29,051 nt of DNA from UTCHB3 sp964431385. GTDB lineage: Bacteria > Bacteroidota > Ignavibacteria > Ignavibacteriales > Ignavibacteriaceae. The stretch spans positions 1-29,051 of the forward strand of contig CAYSJM010000040.1 of assembly GCA_964431385.1 (NCBI GenBank). Direction: 5' to 3'. The position numbers and the translations under genes are program-made. This document shows positions 16,504 through 24,952 of the stretch, piece after piece (position 1 is the first letter of the stretch; each line of letters begins with the position of its first letter). The notes beneath the pieces are model-generated. The model worked only from the letters and a program-made list of their open reading frames with translations. It was not told the origin of the DNA and did no database searches.

Positions 16504-17992
16504 GACCGTCGATTCGATAAACTGGATAATCATCAATCGAACCTAAATATTTTAGATTCAGTCCTTGTTTTTTAAGAGCTGAATCATTCTCTTTGGAAAC
16601 AAGATATTTTACATGATATTTAGCAATGATTGAATTCTTATTGTGAACTGAAGAAGTGCTGAAGTAATTTATAACATCAGCACTTTTTTCATTTGTGCCT
16701 TTGATGGCAAGGTTTTTGCGGTAATATGCTACAACATTTTGATGTGTAATTCGTGAGATCATCAATGAAACTTCGATTGGTGCGAGTATAATCCCTCCGT
16801 CCTTAATCCAATCATCCAATTTTAGATATTCGTTGTAATATCTAAAATTTGAGTGATGACCCAAGGGTTTATTTCGTTGGATATCCGGGAAAATAGAAAA
16901 AGTTGTAAAAGAAAACTGAAGTTGTAAAATAAATAATACACATGAAAACACTACAAAAGAAAGCTGTTGTTTACTGCCTTTGGGAAGCCATTTGGTGATC
17001 AGCCACTCTATCGTCAGCAGATGAAGCACAAAAGTAAGTAAGATTACAAATCTTGCAATCGGTTCATTATGAAAGAAGATGTAATTTAATAAAAGAATTG
17101 GTGCCAATAAGGTTATCAATGCTATTCTATAATCGTAATCCCGCGACTTAATTTTATCTATCACAACAATAAGCGAGGGGATTAATAATATTGTTACCGT
17201 ATAGAAAGTCTTATAATAAATCTGGTAAGCATCGGGTAGATTAAAGACATTCAATTCGGTCGCTGAATTGATAAGTTTGAAGATTGGATAGTATGGCCAC
17301 AAAAAAGCAAGCAGCAATGATATAACAGGTAGTAGCAACAATTTGATCTTTTTGTTGTTCCACCCCTCGAACATCAGAGCTTTAGACCCAATTAAAAGCA
17401 TTAAAAAAGCCCCTGAAAGAGGGTGAGTTGTTATGATGAATGTACATAGAATGGTGTACAATACATAAGATTTTACATTAAGGTTACAATTAATTTTTGC
17501 AAAAACGATAAGTAGAACAGGTAATACTGCTCGATATGGGTAGCCAAGTGTTAAAGGGATTAGTGAAAAATCATAAACTCCACTCGACACAGGTGGGTAG
17601 TACCAAAATCCTAATAGTACTATTAAAATTATGAGAGAGTATTTTATATCACCAAATACATACTGAGAAACGTCACGGACACTAAATATAAAAAAAGCTA
17701 AATTAAAAATACCTGCAATACTAAAAATAGTGTAAGGGGTTAGTCCCAAAAGTTTTGATATACTACCAAGAATTTGGTGGTAAGGTGTCAAAAGATGTGA
17801 AAAGTTCCCTCCCCTCAAATATGGGTCAACAGGAGAAAAAATATTATCTTTAAAAGCTGTAATTTGAGCAACATGATCCCATATATCATATGAGATATAA
17901 AAAGATTCTAAAAAAATTGTACTTATTGTTGCGTAAACTAACAATATTACAGAAGCTATTGTAAATGTTTTATTTTGGAACAAAAAGTCCAT
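16490..17992 (-). CDS. GT-C-like polytopic membrane protein, paralogue A
   Basis: This is an inner-membrane protein of 500 residues with about ten hydrophobic segments and a C-terminal soluble domain (about 380-500) ending DDYPVYRIDG. After helix 1 the first outer loop holds DIWDHVAQ (residues 36-40 acidic/aromatic) and then SHLLTPYHQILG. HPLSGAFLML lies mid-protein, and NKPLGHHSNF (K375-F383) comes just before the soluble part. All of these recur in the protein at 19803-21350 (DDWEHLAA, SHLFTPYHFLWG, HPLTGVFLII, SKPLGHYSNF), so the two are clear paralogues. The topology and acidic first loop suggest a GT-C glycosyltransferase using a polyprenyl-linked sugar, but I do not recognise a named family. 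It is convergent with the C25 gene and only 31 bases divergent from 18024. Confidence 0.7.
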   Translation of the reverse strand: MDFLFQNKTFTIASVILLVYATISTIFLESFYISYDIWDHVAQITAFKDNIFSPVDPYLRGGNFSHLLTPYHQILGSISKLLGLTPYTIFSIAGIFNLAFFIFSVRDVSQYVFGDIKYSLIILIVLLGFWYYPPVSSGVYDFSLIPLTLGYPYRAVLPVLLIVFAKINCNLNVKSYVLYTILCTFIITTHPLSGAFLMLLIGSKALMFEGWNNKKIKLLLLPVISLLLAFLWPYYPIFKLINSATELNVFNLPDAYQIYYKTFYTVTILLIPSLIVVIDKIKSRDYDYRIALITLLAPILLLNYIFFHNEPIARFVILLTFVLHLLTIEWLITKWLPKGSKQQLSFVVFSCVLFILQLQFSFTTFSIFPDIQRNKPLGHHSNFRYYNEYLKLDDWIKDGGIILAPIEVSLMISRITHQNVVAYYRKNLAIKGTNEKSADVINYFSTSSVHNKNSIIAKYHVKYLVSKENDSALKKQGLNLKYLGSIDDYPVYRIDGLNEQ

Positions 17993-18023
17993 CGAAAAAT
18001 ATTGATTATGATTTAATAAAATA

Positions 18024-19760
18024 ATGTCTAATCCTTGGATATTGGTTTTTCAAAACACGATCGACAAATTAATAAAAGCCCAATCTATGATTTCTATTAA
18101 ACGCTGGATATTTTTTAATCACCCAAGCAAATATAAAATTTTATTTATTGCTATTGTATTAGCCTATATCGTAATTTATGCTCCATACGGTCTCACCGAA
18201 GCTGACGATGGATTTATAACGGGTCTTTCCTGGCGAATTTTCAACGGTGAGATAATCTATAAAGATTTTATATATGTAAGACCTCCTCTTTCACCATTAT
18301 TGCACTCGATTCCGATGTTTATTATTCCGAAGGAGTATTTGATTTTTTTTGAGAGGGCATTCTTCTATTTAAGTTTAGCTATCAGTTGCATTTTTGCATC
18401 AAAATCGTTTAAGGCACTTTACGATTTTAAGACTTCCGGCTTAGATCCATATTTGTTGACTTCGGTTGGTTTCGTATTTTCTGTTGCCACATTCGCACCA
18501 ATGGCGTGGCATACAGTTGATGGGATATTATTTGGATCAATCGGTATATATTTTATTATTCGAAAGGAAAGTAAAACAGGAATTTCTTTTGGCATTCTAT
18601 TTATGTTTTTATCAGCACTAACAAAACAATCCTTTTATTTACTGCCAATTGCCGGGATACTCTATTTATTCCTGAAGCAGAAATCTTGGAAGCCGGTTCT
18701 TTTAGCTACCGGGTTACTATTAACTATGGTTTTTATCTTTGGGGCAATCCTCCATCATCTGGGGGCTTTAGATGAGTTCATAGTTTACACGAGCTCTGCT
18801 TCCTCTTTGAAAGAAGCTTATACTGCTGGGGTATATAAATATCTCCACACAGATCTTATTTTTATATTCGTTCCTTTAGCGGTTTGGAAAATATTTGCAT
18901 ATGTGGCTGATATGAAAAAATACAAAATCAGATCGAATCTTCTCCCATATATCTATTCCGTCTTCATATTTCTTTATCCTTTAGCTTTTTTTATAAACAG
19001 ATTATTATTCAAGCAGATGTCAGAACTGGATTTTCTAAAGATTCAATTCCGAGATGAATTTGCAACGATTACATTCCTTTTGGCGTGTATAGTGCTGTTA
19101 TTTTACTCAAAAAAATTTAGTAATGTTTGGGGATTGGTATTATTACTATTTTTGTCTTGGAGTAGTTCTATCAGTTGGGCTCATACAACACCTCACCTTT
19201 TTTCTACTCCGATAATTATGATCTTCGCAATGAGTGCAGAAAAACTCATCGATCTAAAAAATATATCAAATTTTTTGAAATTCTTGCTCGTTTTAGGCCT
19301 TACATCATATTTTATTGGTTATCAAAAACCTCATTATAGTGATATGCGGAGCAATGTAGTTTTCGACCTATCTCATGTAGGGCCTAATTTAAAATATATT
19401 AAAGGCGATAAAAAAATATTTGATAAATTAGTTGAAATTGACTTTCTTGCAAGAAAGTATGGAAATAACATAAAAGTACTACCGTTTATGCCATTATTCA
19501 ATTTTCTAAAGGGAACCAACTCACCTCTCTCTATCGATTATGGAATTAATTGTGAAATTGCCGACCAAGAACAAAAAATATATTCTGAATTGGTTAATAA
19601 CAGAATGGTTGTTCTTGTGGATAAAGGATGGTGGACAATTGAGGAATCGATCAGGGATTATAATAGAATGTACGGCTCTAAGCTTGCATATCGCGTTATC
19701 AAAGAATGGACGAAGATTGACAGTACAAATCGATACTGTGTATATAAATTCACCAAGTAG
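18024..19760 (+). CDS. GT-C type polytopic membrane glycosyltransferase
   Basis: This polytopic protein has 578 residues. Following the first membrane helix (about 38-54) come LTEADDGF (Glu59, Asp61, Asp62) and NGEIIYKDFIYVRPPLSPLLHSIP. The acidic cluster and the G-E-x-x-Y-x-D-F...P-P-L-S pattern are typical of family 39-like GT-C glycosyltransferases, which use dolichyl/undecaprenyl-phosphate sugars at the periplasmic face. About ten further hydrophobic segments and a C-terminal soluble domain (about 440-578) follow. An in-frame ATG at 18087 (MISIKRWIFF) would give 557 residues and leave a more normal 94-base gap to the divergent gene; the longer start leaves only 31 bases. It sits between the two minus-strand paralogues but is not obviously a third copy. 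Acceptor and sugar are unknown. Confidence 0.75.
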   Translation: MSNPWILVFQNTIDKLIKAQSMISIKRWIFFNHPSKYKILFIAIVLAYIVIYAPYGLTEADDGFITGLSWRIFNGEIIYKDFIYVRPPLSPLLHSIPMFIIPKEYLIFFERAFFYLSLAISCIFASKSFKALYDFKTSGLDPYLLTSVGFVFSVATFAPMAWHTVDGILFGSIGIYFIIRKESKTGISFGILFMFLSALTKQSFYLLPIAGILYLFLKQKSWKPVLLATGLLLTMVFIFGAILHHLGALDEFIVYTSSASSLKEAYTAGVYKYLHTDLIFIFVPLAVWKIFAYVADMKKYKIRSNLLPYIYSVFIFLYPLAFFINRLLFKQMSELDFLKIQFRDEFATITFLLACIVLLFYSKKFSNVWGLVLLLFLSWSSSISWAHTTPHLFSTPIIMIFAMSAEKLIDLKNISNFLKFLLVLGLTSYFIGYQKPHYSDMRSNVVFDLSHVGPNLKYIKGDKKIFDKLVEIDFLARKYGNNIKVLPFMPLFNFLKGTNSPLSIDYGINCEIADQEQKIYSELVNNRMVVLVDKGWWTIEESIRDYNRMYGSKLAYRVIKEWTKIDSTNRYCVYKFTK

Positions 19761-19802
19761 ATTAGAAATTCCACAACTATTGAATTAACTTATGGTTTTG
19801 TT

Positions 19803-21350
19803 CTATTCTCTTTTGCTCATAAGCGTATAAGCAGAATCTGCATAGATGATGGTTAAGTTGGGATACGATTCCTGCACTTTGAGTATTGATTTTCCTTTTG
19901 GAATGAGGATATAATCAAATTGAGTCTTTTGGTTTATTAGAATTCCAGGGTCGCAGTCATTGTTATAAAAACTCTCAATAACATCATTCCTAAGTTTGAA
20001 ATGATAAGGGTCAACAAAGGGGTCAGAATGCTTGATCGCATGCACTTTTACTCCAGTAATGGTGGGTAATATCCACGATTCATTAATTGGGGCAACCAAA
20101 ATTTTATTTCGCTCAATTTTGTCGGCGAGCGGTTCAAGTCTCCTTACATGATTAAAATTGGAATAGTGTCCCAAAGGTTTTGAATTTTCCATATCACGAA
20201 TAAAGGACATCGATTTCCATGAAATAAAAAGTTGCGGTAACGCTAAAATGAAAATGCCGAGATAATATATTTTTTTTAGAATGTTTAGTTCTCTTGTTCC
20301 TTCAATGTGAGAAAAGCCTAAAATTATTAAGATTTGTAAGGAAAAAACGATATATACCATAACTCTCCCACCTAGTGTGGTTTCGAGTATAAAAAAATTG
20401 AAAGTATATATGATTAAGAAAATCAGTAGTGAAGTCCCTATAGTTTTTATTCTATGATCATTTGGAAAATATTTAATCAGAAAATAGATACCAGGGATCG
20501 ATGGTAGTACACAATAAACAAATTGTCCTTGGTAGAATTCCCTAAATTGTCCAGAGAATGAAGAGTTTTTAAATGAATTGAAATCCATGATCGTGGAGAG
20601 CACTGGGAAAAATGGCCAAAGAACAACGAATGCTAAAGAAATTACCAGAACTGTCATTAGCAGCACTTTAGTCTTTAATTCTGTTTTCTCCAAAAACCAG
20701 ATTTGTGTTGCTAAGGTAATGATCAGGAATACACCGGTCAGAGGATGAATAAGGAAAATTATCGGGACTATTAGCACAAGAGGAATATTGTTCTTGTATA
20801 ATGTTCTATTGGGGAAAAACGAAAGGGAGATCAATGACAGAGAAAATGCCAATCTGTATGGATAAATAGCAGTTTTCATCAGGTGGCTGAATTGGTAAAA
20901 TCCACTATAACCCGGAGCAAGAAGCCACAAGAACAGCATTGTTAAAAGCAGTAAGCTCGCCAGATTTGAATTTTTTAGAAACTTATTTGCAAAACAACGA
21001 ACCGAAATAATAAAGATAAAAACATTCAATAGTCCGATAAAAGGTGATAGAAAGAATGGTGAAATATTTAATATTCGTGCAACAAGTCCCCACAAAAAGT
21101 GGTATGGTGTGAACAAATGCGAGTATTCCGTGTCGAATGAGTATGGATGTGTTGGATCGAAAGGGGCATCTGCAAATGATCTCATTGCAGCGAGGTGTTC
21201 CCAATCATCATTCGCCCGTTCAAAATTTGACATAAAATAAAGTCCAACGAAGGTAAATAGACACATCAATATGGAAATTAGAACAAATCCTCTTTTACTT
21301 TCAAGAAATATGAGTAAATTGTCTAAATAATTCTTTGTAGATGCAATCAT
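19803..21350 (-). CDS. GT-C-like polytopic membrane protein, paralogue B
   Basis: This polytopic protein of 515 residues is the second copy of the family described at 16490-17992. It shares the first-loop acidic motif NDDWEHLAAM (residues 47-56), the SHLFTPYH segment, IHPLTGVFLI, VLWPFFPV (compare FLWPYYPI) and the SKPLGHYSNF motif (391-399), in the same order and at similar spacing. The C-terminal soluble part contains a predicted alpha/beta segment (KILVAPINESWILPTITG) and ends YADSAYTLM. A GT-C glycosyltransferase role is inferred from topology and the acidic first loop; the two copies may act on different acceptors or sugars. The gene ends 42 bases from the convergent gene at 19760, with no recognisable terminator between, and is divergent from the gene at 21431. 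Confidence 0.7.
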   Translation of the reverse strand: MIASTKNYLDNLLIFLESKRGFVLISILMCLFTFVGLYFMSNFERANDDWEHLAAMRSFADAPFDPTHPYSFDTEYSHLFTPYHFLWGLVARILNISPFFLSPFIGLLNVFIFIISVRCFANKFLKNSNLASLLLLTMLFLWLLAPGYSGFYQFSHLMKTAIYPYRLAFSLSLISLSFFPNRTLYKNNIPLVLIVPIIFLIHPLTGVFLIITLATQIWFLEKTELKTKVLLMTVLVISLAFVVLWPFFPVLSTIMDFNSFKNSSFSGQFREFYQGQFVYCVLPSIPGIYFLIKYFPNDHRIKTIGTSLLIFLIIYTFNFFILETTLGGRVMVYIVFSLQILIILGFSHIEGTRELNILKKIYYLGIFILALPQLFISWKSMSFIRDMENSKPLGHYSNFNHVRRLEPLADKIERNKILVAPINESWILPTITGVKVHAIKHSDPFVDPYHFKLRNDVIESFYNNDCDPGILINQKTQFDYILIPKGKSILKVQESYPNLTIIYADSAYTLMSKRE

Positions 21351-21430
21351 AGGATCTTTTTTTTATGGAAAAGTCAGCAAAATTAAAATGTAAAATATAA
21401 AAATGATGAATACTTTCGTAGAATAAGAAT

Positions 21431-22672
21431 ATGAAAATCCTTTTTATTGCCCATCGTGGTGGACCTGCTACCAAAGAACTTACCGGTCAGGAGGTGAAAG
21501 ACCAACCATGGGTCGCAACTTTTTTGGAAAGACTTAATTCTGATCAGGCTAATTTTCAGATAGGGCACTGCTTTCAAACTTCGCGTAAAGATCTTAAGAA
21601 AACGGAAATTGATGGGATTACATATTATCCTTTCACTGTTGAAAATAGTAAGATTTCAAGGTGGCTTAACAGAATATTTGTCCGAATACCTAAACCTGAG
21701 GCTTTCAGTACAATTCAATCTGCGGTAGAAGATTTTCGCCCTGATTTTATTCATGTATTTGGAACTGAAAATCCATATGGGCTATTAGAATATAAAAAAA
21801 ATATACCGGTTATAGTCCAAATTCAAGGATTATTGAATACAATTTTTCCGGTCTATTCGGGAAGTGTTTCTAAAAAGGAAGTATTTCTTTCAGCAGGAGT
21901 ATTGAATTTCTTAAAGGGAGGCTATTTCTTCGATTATTTGAGAATGAAGAAATCTGCGGATAATGAAAATCTTATTTTGAAGAAAGTTCGTCATGTAATC
22001 GGTACTACTCAATTCGATGAATCATATTTGCGGAGTTTGAATTTAGTAACATCTTATGATAAACTTAATTTAATTCTTCGAAGGCAGTTTTATCACGAGA
22101 GTTGGGAAGTGAACGATTCCTCAGAAATAGTGACCATTTCTAATGAGTACACTTACAAAGGAATTGAAGTAATTATTCGGACAGCAAAATTATTAGTTGA
22201 GATGAATATTAAGTTCAAGTGGAAAATAATTGGAGTCTCCTCAAATAGTTTTTTTATAGGTGTGTACAAAAAAATATTTTTCGAATCCCCATCCTGGGAA
22301 TGTTTGGAATATCTTGGAGTCAAGGAGCCAGAAAGTATGATCGAGGTACTGAAAAGATGTAGATTATACGTTAATCCATCAAATATCGAAAATGCCCCCC
22401 TTTCACTTTGTGAGGCTATGATGGTTGGGATGCCGGTAATAACCTCGGATGCCGGGGGTACAAAACACCTTGTTTGTGATGGAATTGATGGACTGATCTT
22501 TAAATCGGGAGACCACAATCAGCTTGCCGCGAGAATAATTGAACTTTTGAATGACCGGGAGTTAGCTGTAACTCTCGGAAAAAATGCACGGCAAACGGCG
22601 TTATTAAGACATGATCCTTCCGAGATTATCAGGCAATACAAGGAGATAATTAATAAGTTCATTGAAAAATAA
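21431..22672 (+). CDS. GT-B fold glycosyltransferase (family 4-like)
   Basis: This cytoplasmic or membrane-peripheral sugar transferase has 413 residues. The N-terminal domain starts MKILFIAHRGGPATKELTG, the usual first strand/loop of GT4 enzymes. The C-terminal donor domain contains YLGVKEPESMIEVLKRCRLYV, then ENAPLSLCEAMMVGMPVITSDAGGTKHLV. The two Glu in ENAPLSLCE are spaced as in the EX7E motif that binds the nucleotide sugar, and DGLIFKSGDHNQLAARI follows. A typical reaction is alpha-linked transfer to a lipid-linked glycan. The sugar cannot be named. The gene starts 80 bases from the divergent paralogue B. The spacer is AT-rich and holds TACTTTCG close to the start but no clear promoter pair. 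Confidence 0.88.
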   Translation: MKILFIAHRGGPATKELTGQEVKDQPWVATFLERLNSDQANFQIGHCFQTSRKDLKKTEIDGITYYPFTVENSKISRWLNRIFVRIPKPEAFSTIQSAVEDFRPDFIHVFGTENPYGLLEYKKNIPVIVQIQGLLNTIFPVYSGSVSKKEVFLSAGVLNFLKGGYFFDYLRMKKSADNENLILKKVRHVIGTTQFDESYLRSLNLVTSYDKLNLILRRQFYHESWEVNDSSEIVTISNEYTYKGIEVIIRTAKLLVEMNIKFKWKIIGVSSNSFFIGVYKKIFFESPSWECLEYLGVKEPESMIEVLKRCRLYVNPSNIENAPLSLCEAMMVGMPVITSDAGGTKHLVCDGIDGLIFKSGDHNQLAARIIELLNDRELAVTLGKNARQTALLRHDPSEIIRQYKEIINKFIEK

Positions 22673-22695
22673 CAATAGTTCTACAAATATTTTTG
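22662..22695 (+). promoter_or_regulatory. Candidate promoter for the epimerase gene
   Basis: TATTTTTG at 22688-22695 fits TAnnTTTG, with ATTG at 22661-22664, about 23 bases upstream, as a loose -33 box. It begins inside the end of the upstream glycosyltransferase gene and would give a leader of about 120 bases. The spacing is long, so this is tentative. Confidence 0.25.
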
Positions 22696-22824
22696 CTATC
22701 TTAATATATCCAATTTTATGGAATTTTAAAGTAATTGAAAAGTATCGCAATAGGTGGTTATTTAGAATTGGGCGGGGCTTACTTCAATTGTTTAAATGGA
22801 AAATTCTTACACTATGGAATGTTA

Positions 22825-23775
22825 ATGAATATACTTGTTACCGGTGGACTTGGAGCCGTTGGCACTGCTTTGATACCGGAGTTGGAGAAGCAAGGTCACA
22901 GCGTCTTTGTCATTGATCTTGATACGCACCATTTTGCGCAGAATTACGCCCGTGTGGATGTTAGTGAGTTCCGACAGTTGGAACAACTTTGGCTGGGCGG
23001 TGGATGGGAGAGAGGTTATTTTAACTCTCCTAAAAAGTTTGATATGGTTTTTCACCTGGCTGCTGAGTTCGGCAGGTGGAACGGTGAAGATTATTATGAA
23101 ACCCTTTGGAAAACTAACGCCATTGGGACAAAGAATATTTTAAAAATGCAGGAAAAAGAGGGTTTTAAGGCTGTTTATTTCAGCACATCTGAAGTATATG
23201 GCGATTTTCAGGATGTGATGCTCGAGTCTGTTATGGATAATTACGAAGTAAAACAGATGAACGACTATGCCCTCACTAAATGGGTGAATGAACAGCAGGT
23301 CATGAATTCTGCTGTTATGTCAGGCACACAAAGTGTACGAGTCAGACTGTTTAATTCGTATGGTCCGGGGGAGTATTATAGTCCTTACCGCTCAGTAATT
23401 TGCCTGTTTTCTTATTGTGCTCTCCACAATTTACCCTTCACTGTTTATAAAGATCACTATAGAACAAGTATCTACATCTCTGATGTTGTAAGAGCTTTGG
23501 CAAATATTACCCAAAATTTTAATGCCGGCGAGGTTTACAATATCGGTGGCGAAGACTATCACAATATCGAAACAGTAGCGGAAAAGATTCTGGACTACCT
23601 TAAGTTGGATGATAAACTCGTCAGCTATCGTGAGTCTGAAATTCTTACTACAAGACAGAAGAAGGTTGATTCAACCAAAGCACAAAGAGATTTGGGATTG
23701 AAAATTACTGTTAATTTGGACGAAGGAATCCAAAACACTATTGAGTGGATGAAGAAGGTTTACAAGCCGGGTTAA
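22825..23775 (+). CDS. NAD-dependent nucleotide-sugar epimerase/dehydratase (extended SDR)
   Basis: This Rossmann-fold enzyme of 316 residues changes a nucleotide-activated sugar, supplying the neighbouring glycosyltransferases. The NAD-binding motif is TGGLGAVG at residues 7-14 (MNILVTGG start), with VIDLD as the end of beta2. The catalytic Ser/Thr region is YFSTSEVYG and the YxxxK pair is DYALTKW. Substrate-side segments VRLFNSYGPGEY and YRTSIYISDVV are as in UDP-sugar epimerases and decarboxylases. The exact reaction (epimerase, dehydratase or decarboxylase) is not decidable. A longer frame from TTG 22735 exists, but the Rossmann fold begins at ATG 22825. ATG 22819 is two codons earlier and also possible. 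A 152-base spacer separates it from the glycosyltransferase gene. Confidence 0.88.
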   Translation: MNILVTGGLGAVGTALIPELEKQGHSVFVIDLDTHHFAQNYARVDVSEFRQLEQLWLGGGWERGYFNSPKKFDMVFHLAAEFGRWNGEDYYETLWKTNAIGTKNILKMQEKEGFKAVYFSTSEVYGDFQDVMLESVMDNYEVKQMNDYALTKWVNEQQVMNSAVMSGTQSVRVRLFNSYGPGEYYSPYRSVICLFSYCALHNLPFTVYKDHYRTSIYISDVVRALANITQNFNAGEVYNIGGEDYHNIETVAEKILDYLKLDDKLVSYRESEILTTRQKKVDSTKAQRDLGLKITVNLDEGIQNTIEWMKKVYKPG

Positions 23776-23948
23776 CCAGATTATTACTCTCATTCCATTC
23801 GGAATTCATACGGGCAAGGTATAAGATGAAAGTGAGGACTTTCTATAATTTTAGTAATCTCAGGGTAGGGAATAAGCCAATCGAACCACTTCCAATAATC
23901 TTTTTAAAATAAAGTGCATCCTTTTTTGCGATGTACCCTCCTCAATAA

Positions 23949-23979
23949 TTGTTTTTCTCCTTAAAAAATATTATATTTG
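23949..23979 (+). promoter_or_regulatory. Bacteroidetes-type promoter for rplM-rpsI
   Basis: TTG at 23949-23951 and TATATTTG at 23972-23979 are 20 bases apart and match the TTTG / TAnnTTTG promoter of Bacteroidetes relatives. Transcription would start near 23986, giving a leader of about 35 bases with a strong SD. The rest of the 23776-24020 spacer holds no gene. It contains a weak 6-bp hairpin (TGCATC / GATGTA, about 23916-23936) and otherwise nothing I can name. Confidence 0.65.
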
Positions 23980-24008
23980 TGGTCTTTCAAAAAACTTAAC
24001 TTGTAGTT

Positions 24009-24013
24009 GGAGG
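24009..24013 (+). promoter_or_regulatory. SD deciding the rplM TTG start
   Basis: GGAGG lies seven bases before TTG 24021. The alternative in-frame ATG at 24036 would be 22 bases away, too far for this SD, so the TTG is preferred as the start of L13. Confidence 0.7.
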
Positions 24014-24020
24014 AATAGCT

Positions 24021-24461
24021 TTGAAACAAGAAAAAATGACCCCATGGTACAGCACCACTGATGTAGAAAAAAAGTGGTATGTCGTGGATGCTTCGGGTAA
24101 AGTGTTGGGCAGATTAGCCACCGAAGTAGCCAGTATCATACGGGGTAAAAAGAAGCCGGAATACAGCCCTAACGCTGATACCGGAGATTTTGTCGTAGTA
24201 ATCAATGCTGATAAAGTAGTCGTAACCGGCAAAAGAGCCGAGTTAAAGGTTTACAAACATCACAGTGGTTACCCGGGTGGTTTAAAAACAAAGATGTATA
24301 ACGAGATGATTAAGGTTAAACCTGAATTTGTCATAGAGCATGCTGTGCGCGGAATGCTTCCCAAGACGAGATTAGGCAAGAAAATTTTTCATCATTTGAA
24401 GGTTTATCGCGGCGCTGAGCACCCACATGCAGCCCAAAAACCTGAAGTAATCAGTATTTAA
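24021..24461 (+). CDS. rplM: Large-subunit ribosomal protein L13
   Basis: This 146-residue protein is an early-assembling component of the 50S subunit. L13 signatures are present: KWYVVDASGKVLGRLATEVA, RGKKKPEYSPNADTGDFVVVINADKV, KVYKHHSGYPGG and RGMLPKTRLGKKIFHHLKVY. Translation probably begins at the TTG because GGAGG stands seven bases upstream; ATG 24036 is the alternative and would remove five residues. The downstream rpsI starts ten bases after the stop, the near-universal rplM-rpsI pairing. In E. coli L13 is reported to repress its own operon; nothing here shows whether that holds. Confidence 0.97.
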   Translation: MKQEKMTPWYSTTDVEKKWYVVDASGKVLGRLATEVASIIRGKKKPEYSPNADTGDFVVVINADKVVVTGKRAELKVYKHHSGYPGGLKTKMYNEMIKVKPEFVIEHAVRGMLPKTRLGKKIFHHLKVYRGAEHPHAAQKPEVISI

Positions 24462-24471
24462 CGGAGAATTA

Positions 24472-24858
24472 ATGTCAGACACTTTATTTGTTGGAAGAAG
24501 AAAAACCGCAGTTGCCCGTGTCGTTTTAAGACCCGGAGAGGGTAAAGTAATCGTGAATGGAAGGGAATTGACCGTTTACTTTGCACAAAAAACACAGCAG
24601 GACGATATCGCTGCTCCATTCGAAAAATTGGAGTTGACGGGTCGTTATGATGTATTTGCCAATGTACAGGGTGGTGGTTCAGCCGGACAGGCAGAAGCAA
24701 TACGCCTTGCCATTTCAAGAGCACTTACTGCAGAGAATGAAGATTACAGATCACCTTTGAAACAAGAAGGCTATCTGAAAAGAGATCCGAGAATGGTTGA
24801 AAGAAAGAAATACGGCAGACCTAAAGCTCGTAAAAGATTCCAGTTCTCGAAAAGATAA
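24472..24858 (+). CDS. rpsI: Small-subunit ribosomal protein S9
   Basis: This 128-residue 30S protein has a C-terminal tail that reaches the P-site tRNA. The typical start GRRKTAVARVVLRPGEGKVIVNGREL, the GGGSAGQAEAIRLAISRAL core and the invariant basic tail ending KARKRFQFSKR are all present. The final SKR residues, which contact the tRNA anticodon stem, are intact. GGAG lies five bases before the ATG, and the gene follows rplM directly, so it is cotranscribed with it. A 94-base spacer with a strong RNA structure follows before rpsB. Confidence 0.98.
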   Translation: MSDTLFVGRRKTAVARVVLRPGEGKVIVNGRELTVYFAQKTQQDDIAAPFEKLELTGRYDVFANVQGGGSAGQAEAIRLAISRALTAENEDYRSPLKQEGYLKRDPRMVERKKYGRPKARKRFQFSKR

Positions 24859-24877
24859 TTTTATTTACAAATCAACA

Positions 24878-24932
24878 TTCTTTCTGATTTACCGCCTGTG
24901 CCTCGCGGCTTAAGGTAAAGTGGAAGAAAGAA
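24878..24932 (+). promoter_or_regulatory. Stem-loop in the rpsB (S2) leader, candidate autoregulatory RNA
   Basis: Three nested pairings are visible. The outer stem is TTCTTTC (24878-24884) with GAAAGAA (24926-24932); the middle stem is TTTACC (24888-24893) with GGTAAA (24914-24919); the inner stem is GCC (24894-24896) with GGC (24907-24909), closed by a ten-base loop and a TTAA bulge. The structure ends ten bases before the SD AGGAG (24943-24947) of rpsB and is not followed by a T run, so it is not a terminator. In several bacterial phyla S2 binds its own mRNA leader to control rpsB-tsf; a similar role here is inferred. Confidence 0.5.
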
Positions 24933-24952
24933 AAAGTTTAACAGGAGTTTAA

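Noticed and set aside
22153..22518. 121-codon minus-strand frame inside the GT-B gene
   Set aside because: It is a shadow of the donor-binding domain of the glycosyltransferase on the plus strand.
22735..22824. 28-30 residue N-terminal extension of the epimerase from a TTG
   Set aside because: Extended SDR enzymes begin at the Rossmann strand (MNILVTGG); the upstream part has no SD and no conserved feature.
22662..22916. Plus-strand frame from a TTG overlapping the end of the GT-B gene and the start of the epimerase gene
   Set aside because: The second half is the epimerase coding sequence read in another frame, and the composition is unlike a protein.
23776..23948. Possible L13 autoregulatory leader or small RNA upstream of rplM
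   Set aside because: The stretch lies before the likely transcription start, and only a weak 6-bp hairpin is visible; nothing supports a defined RNA.
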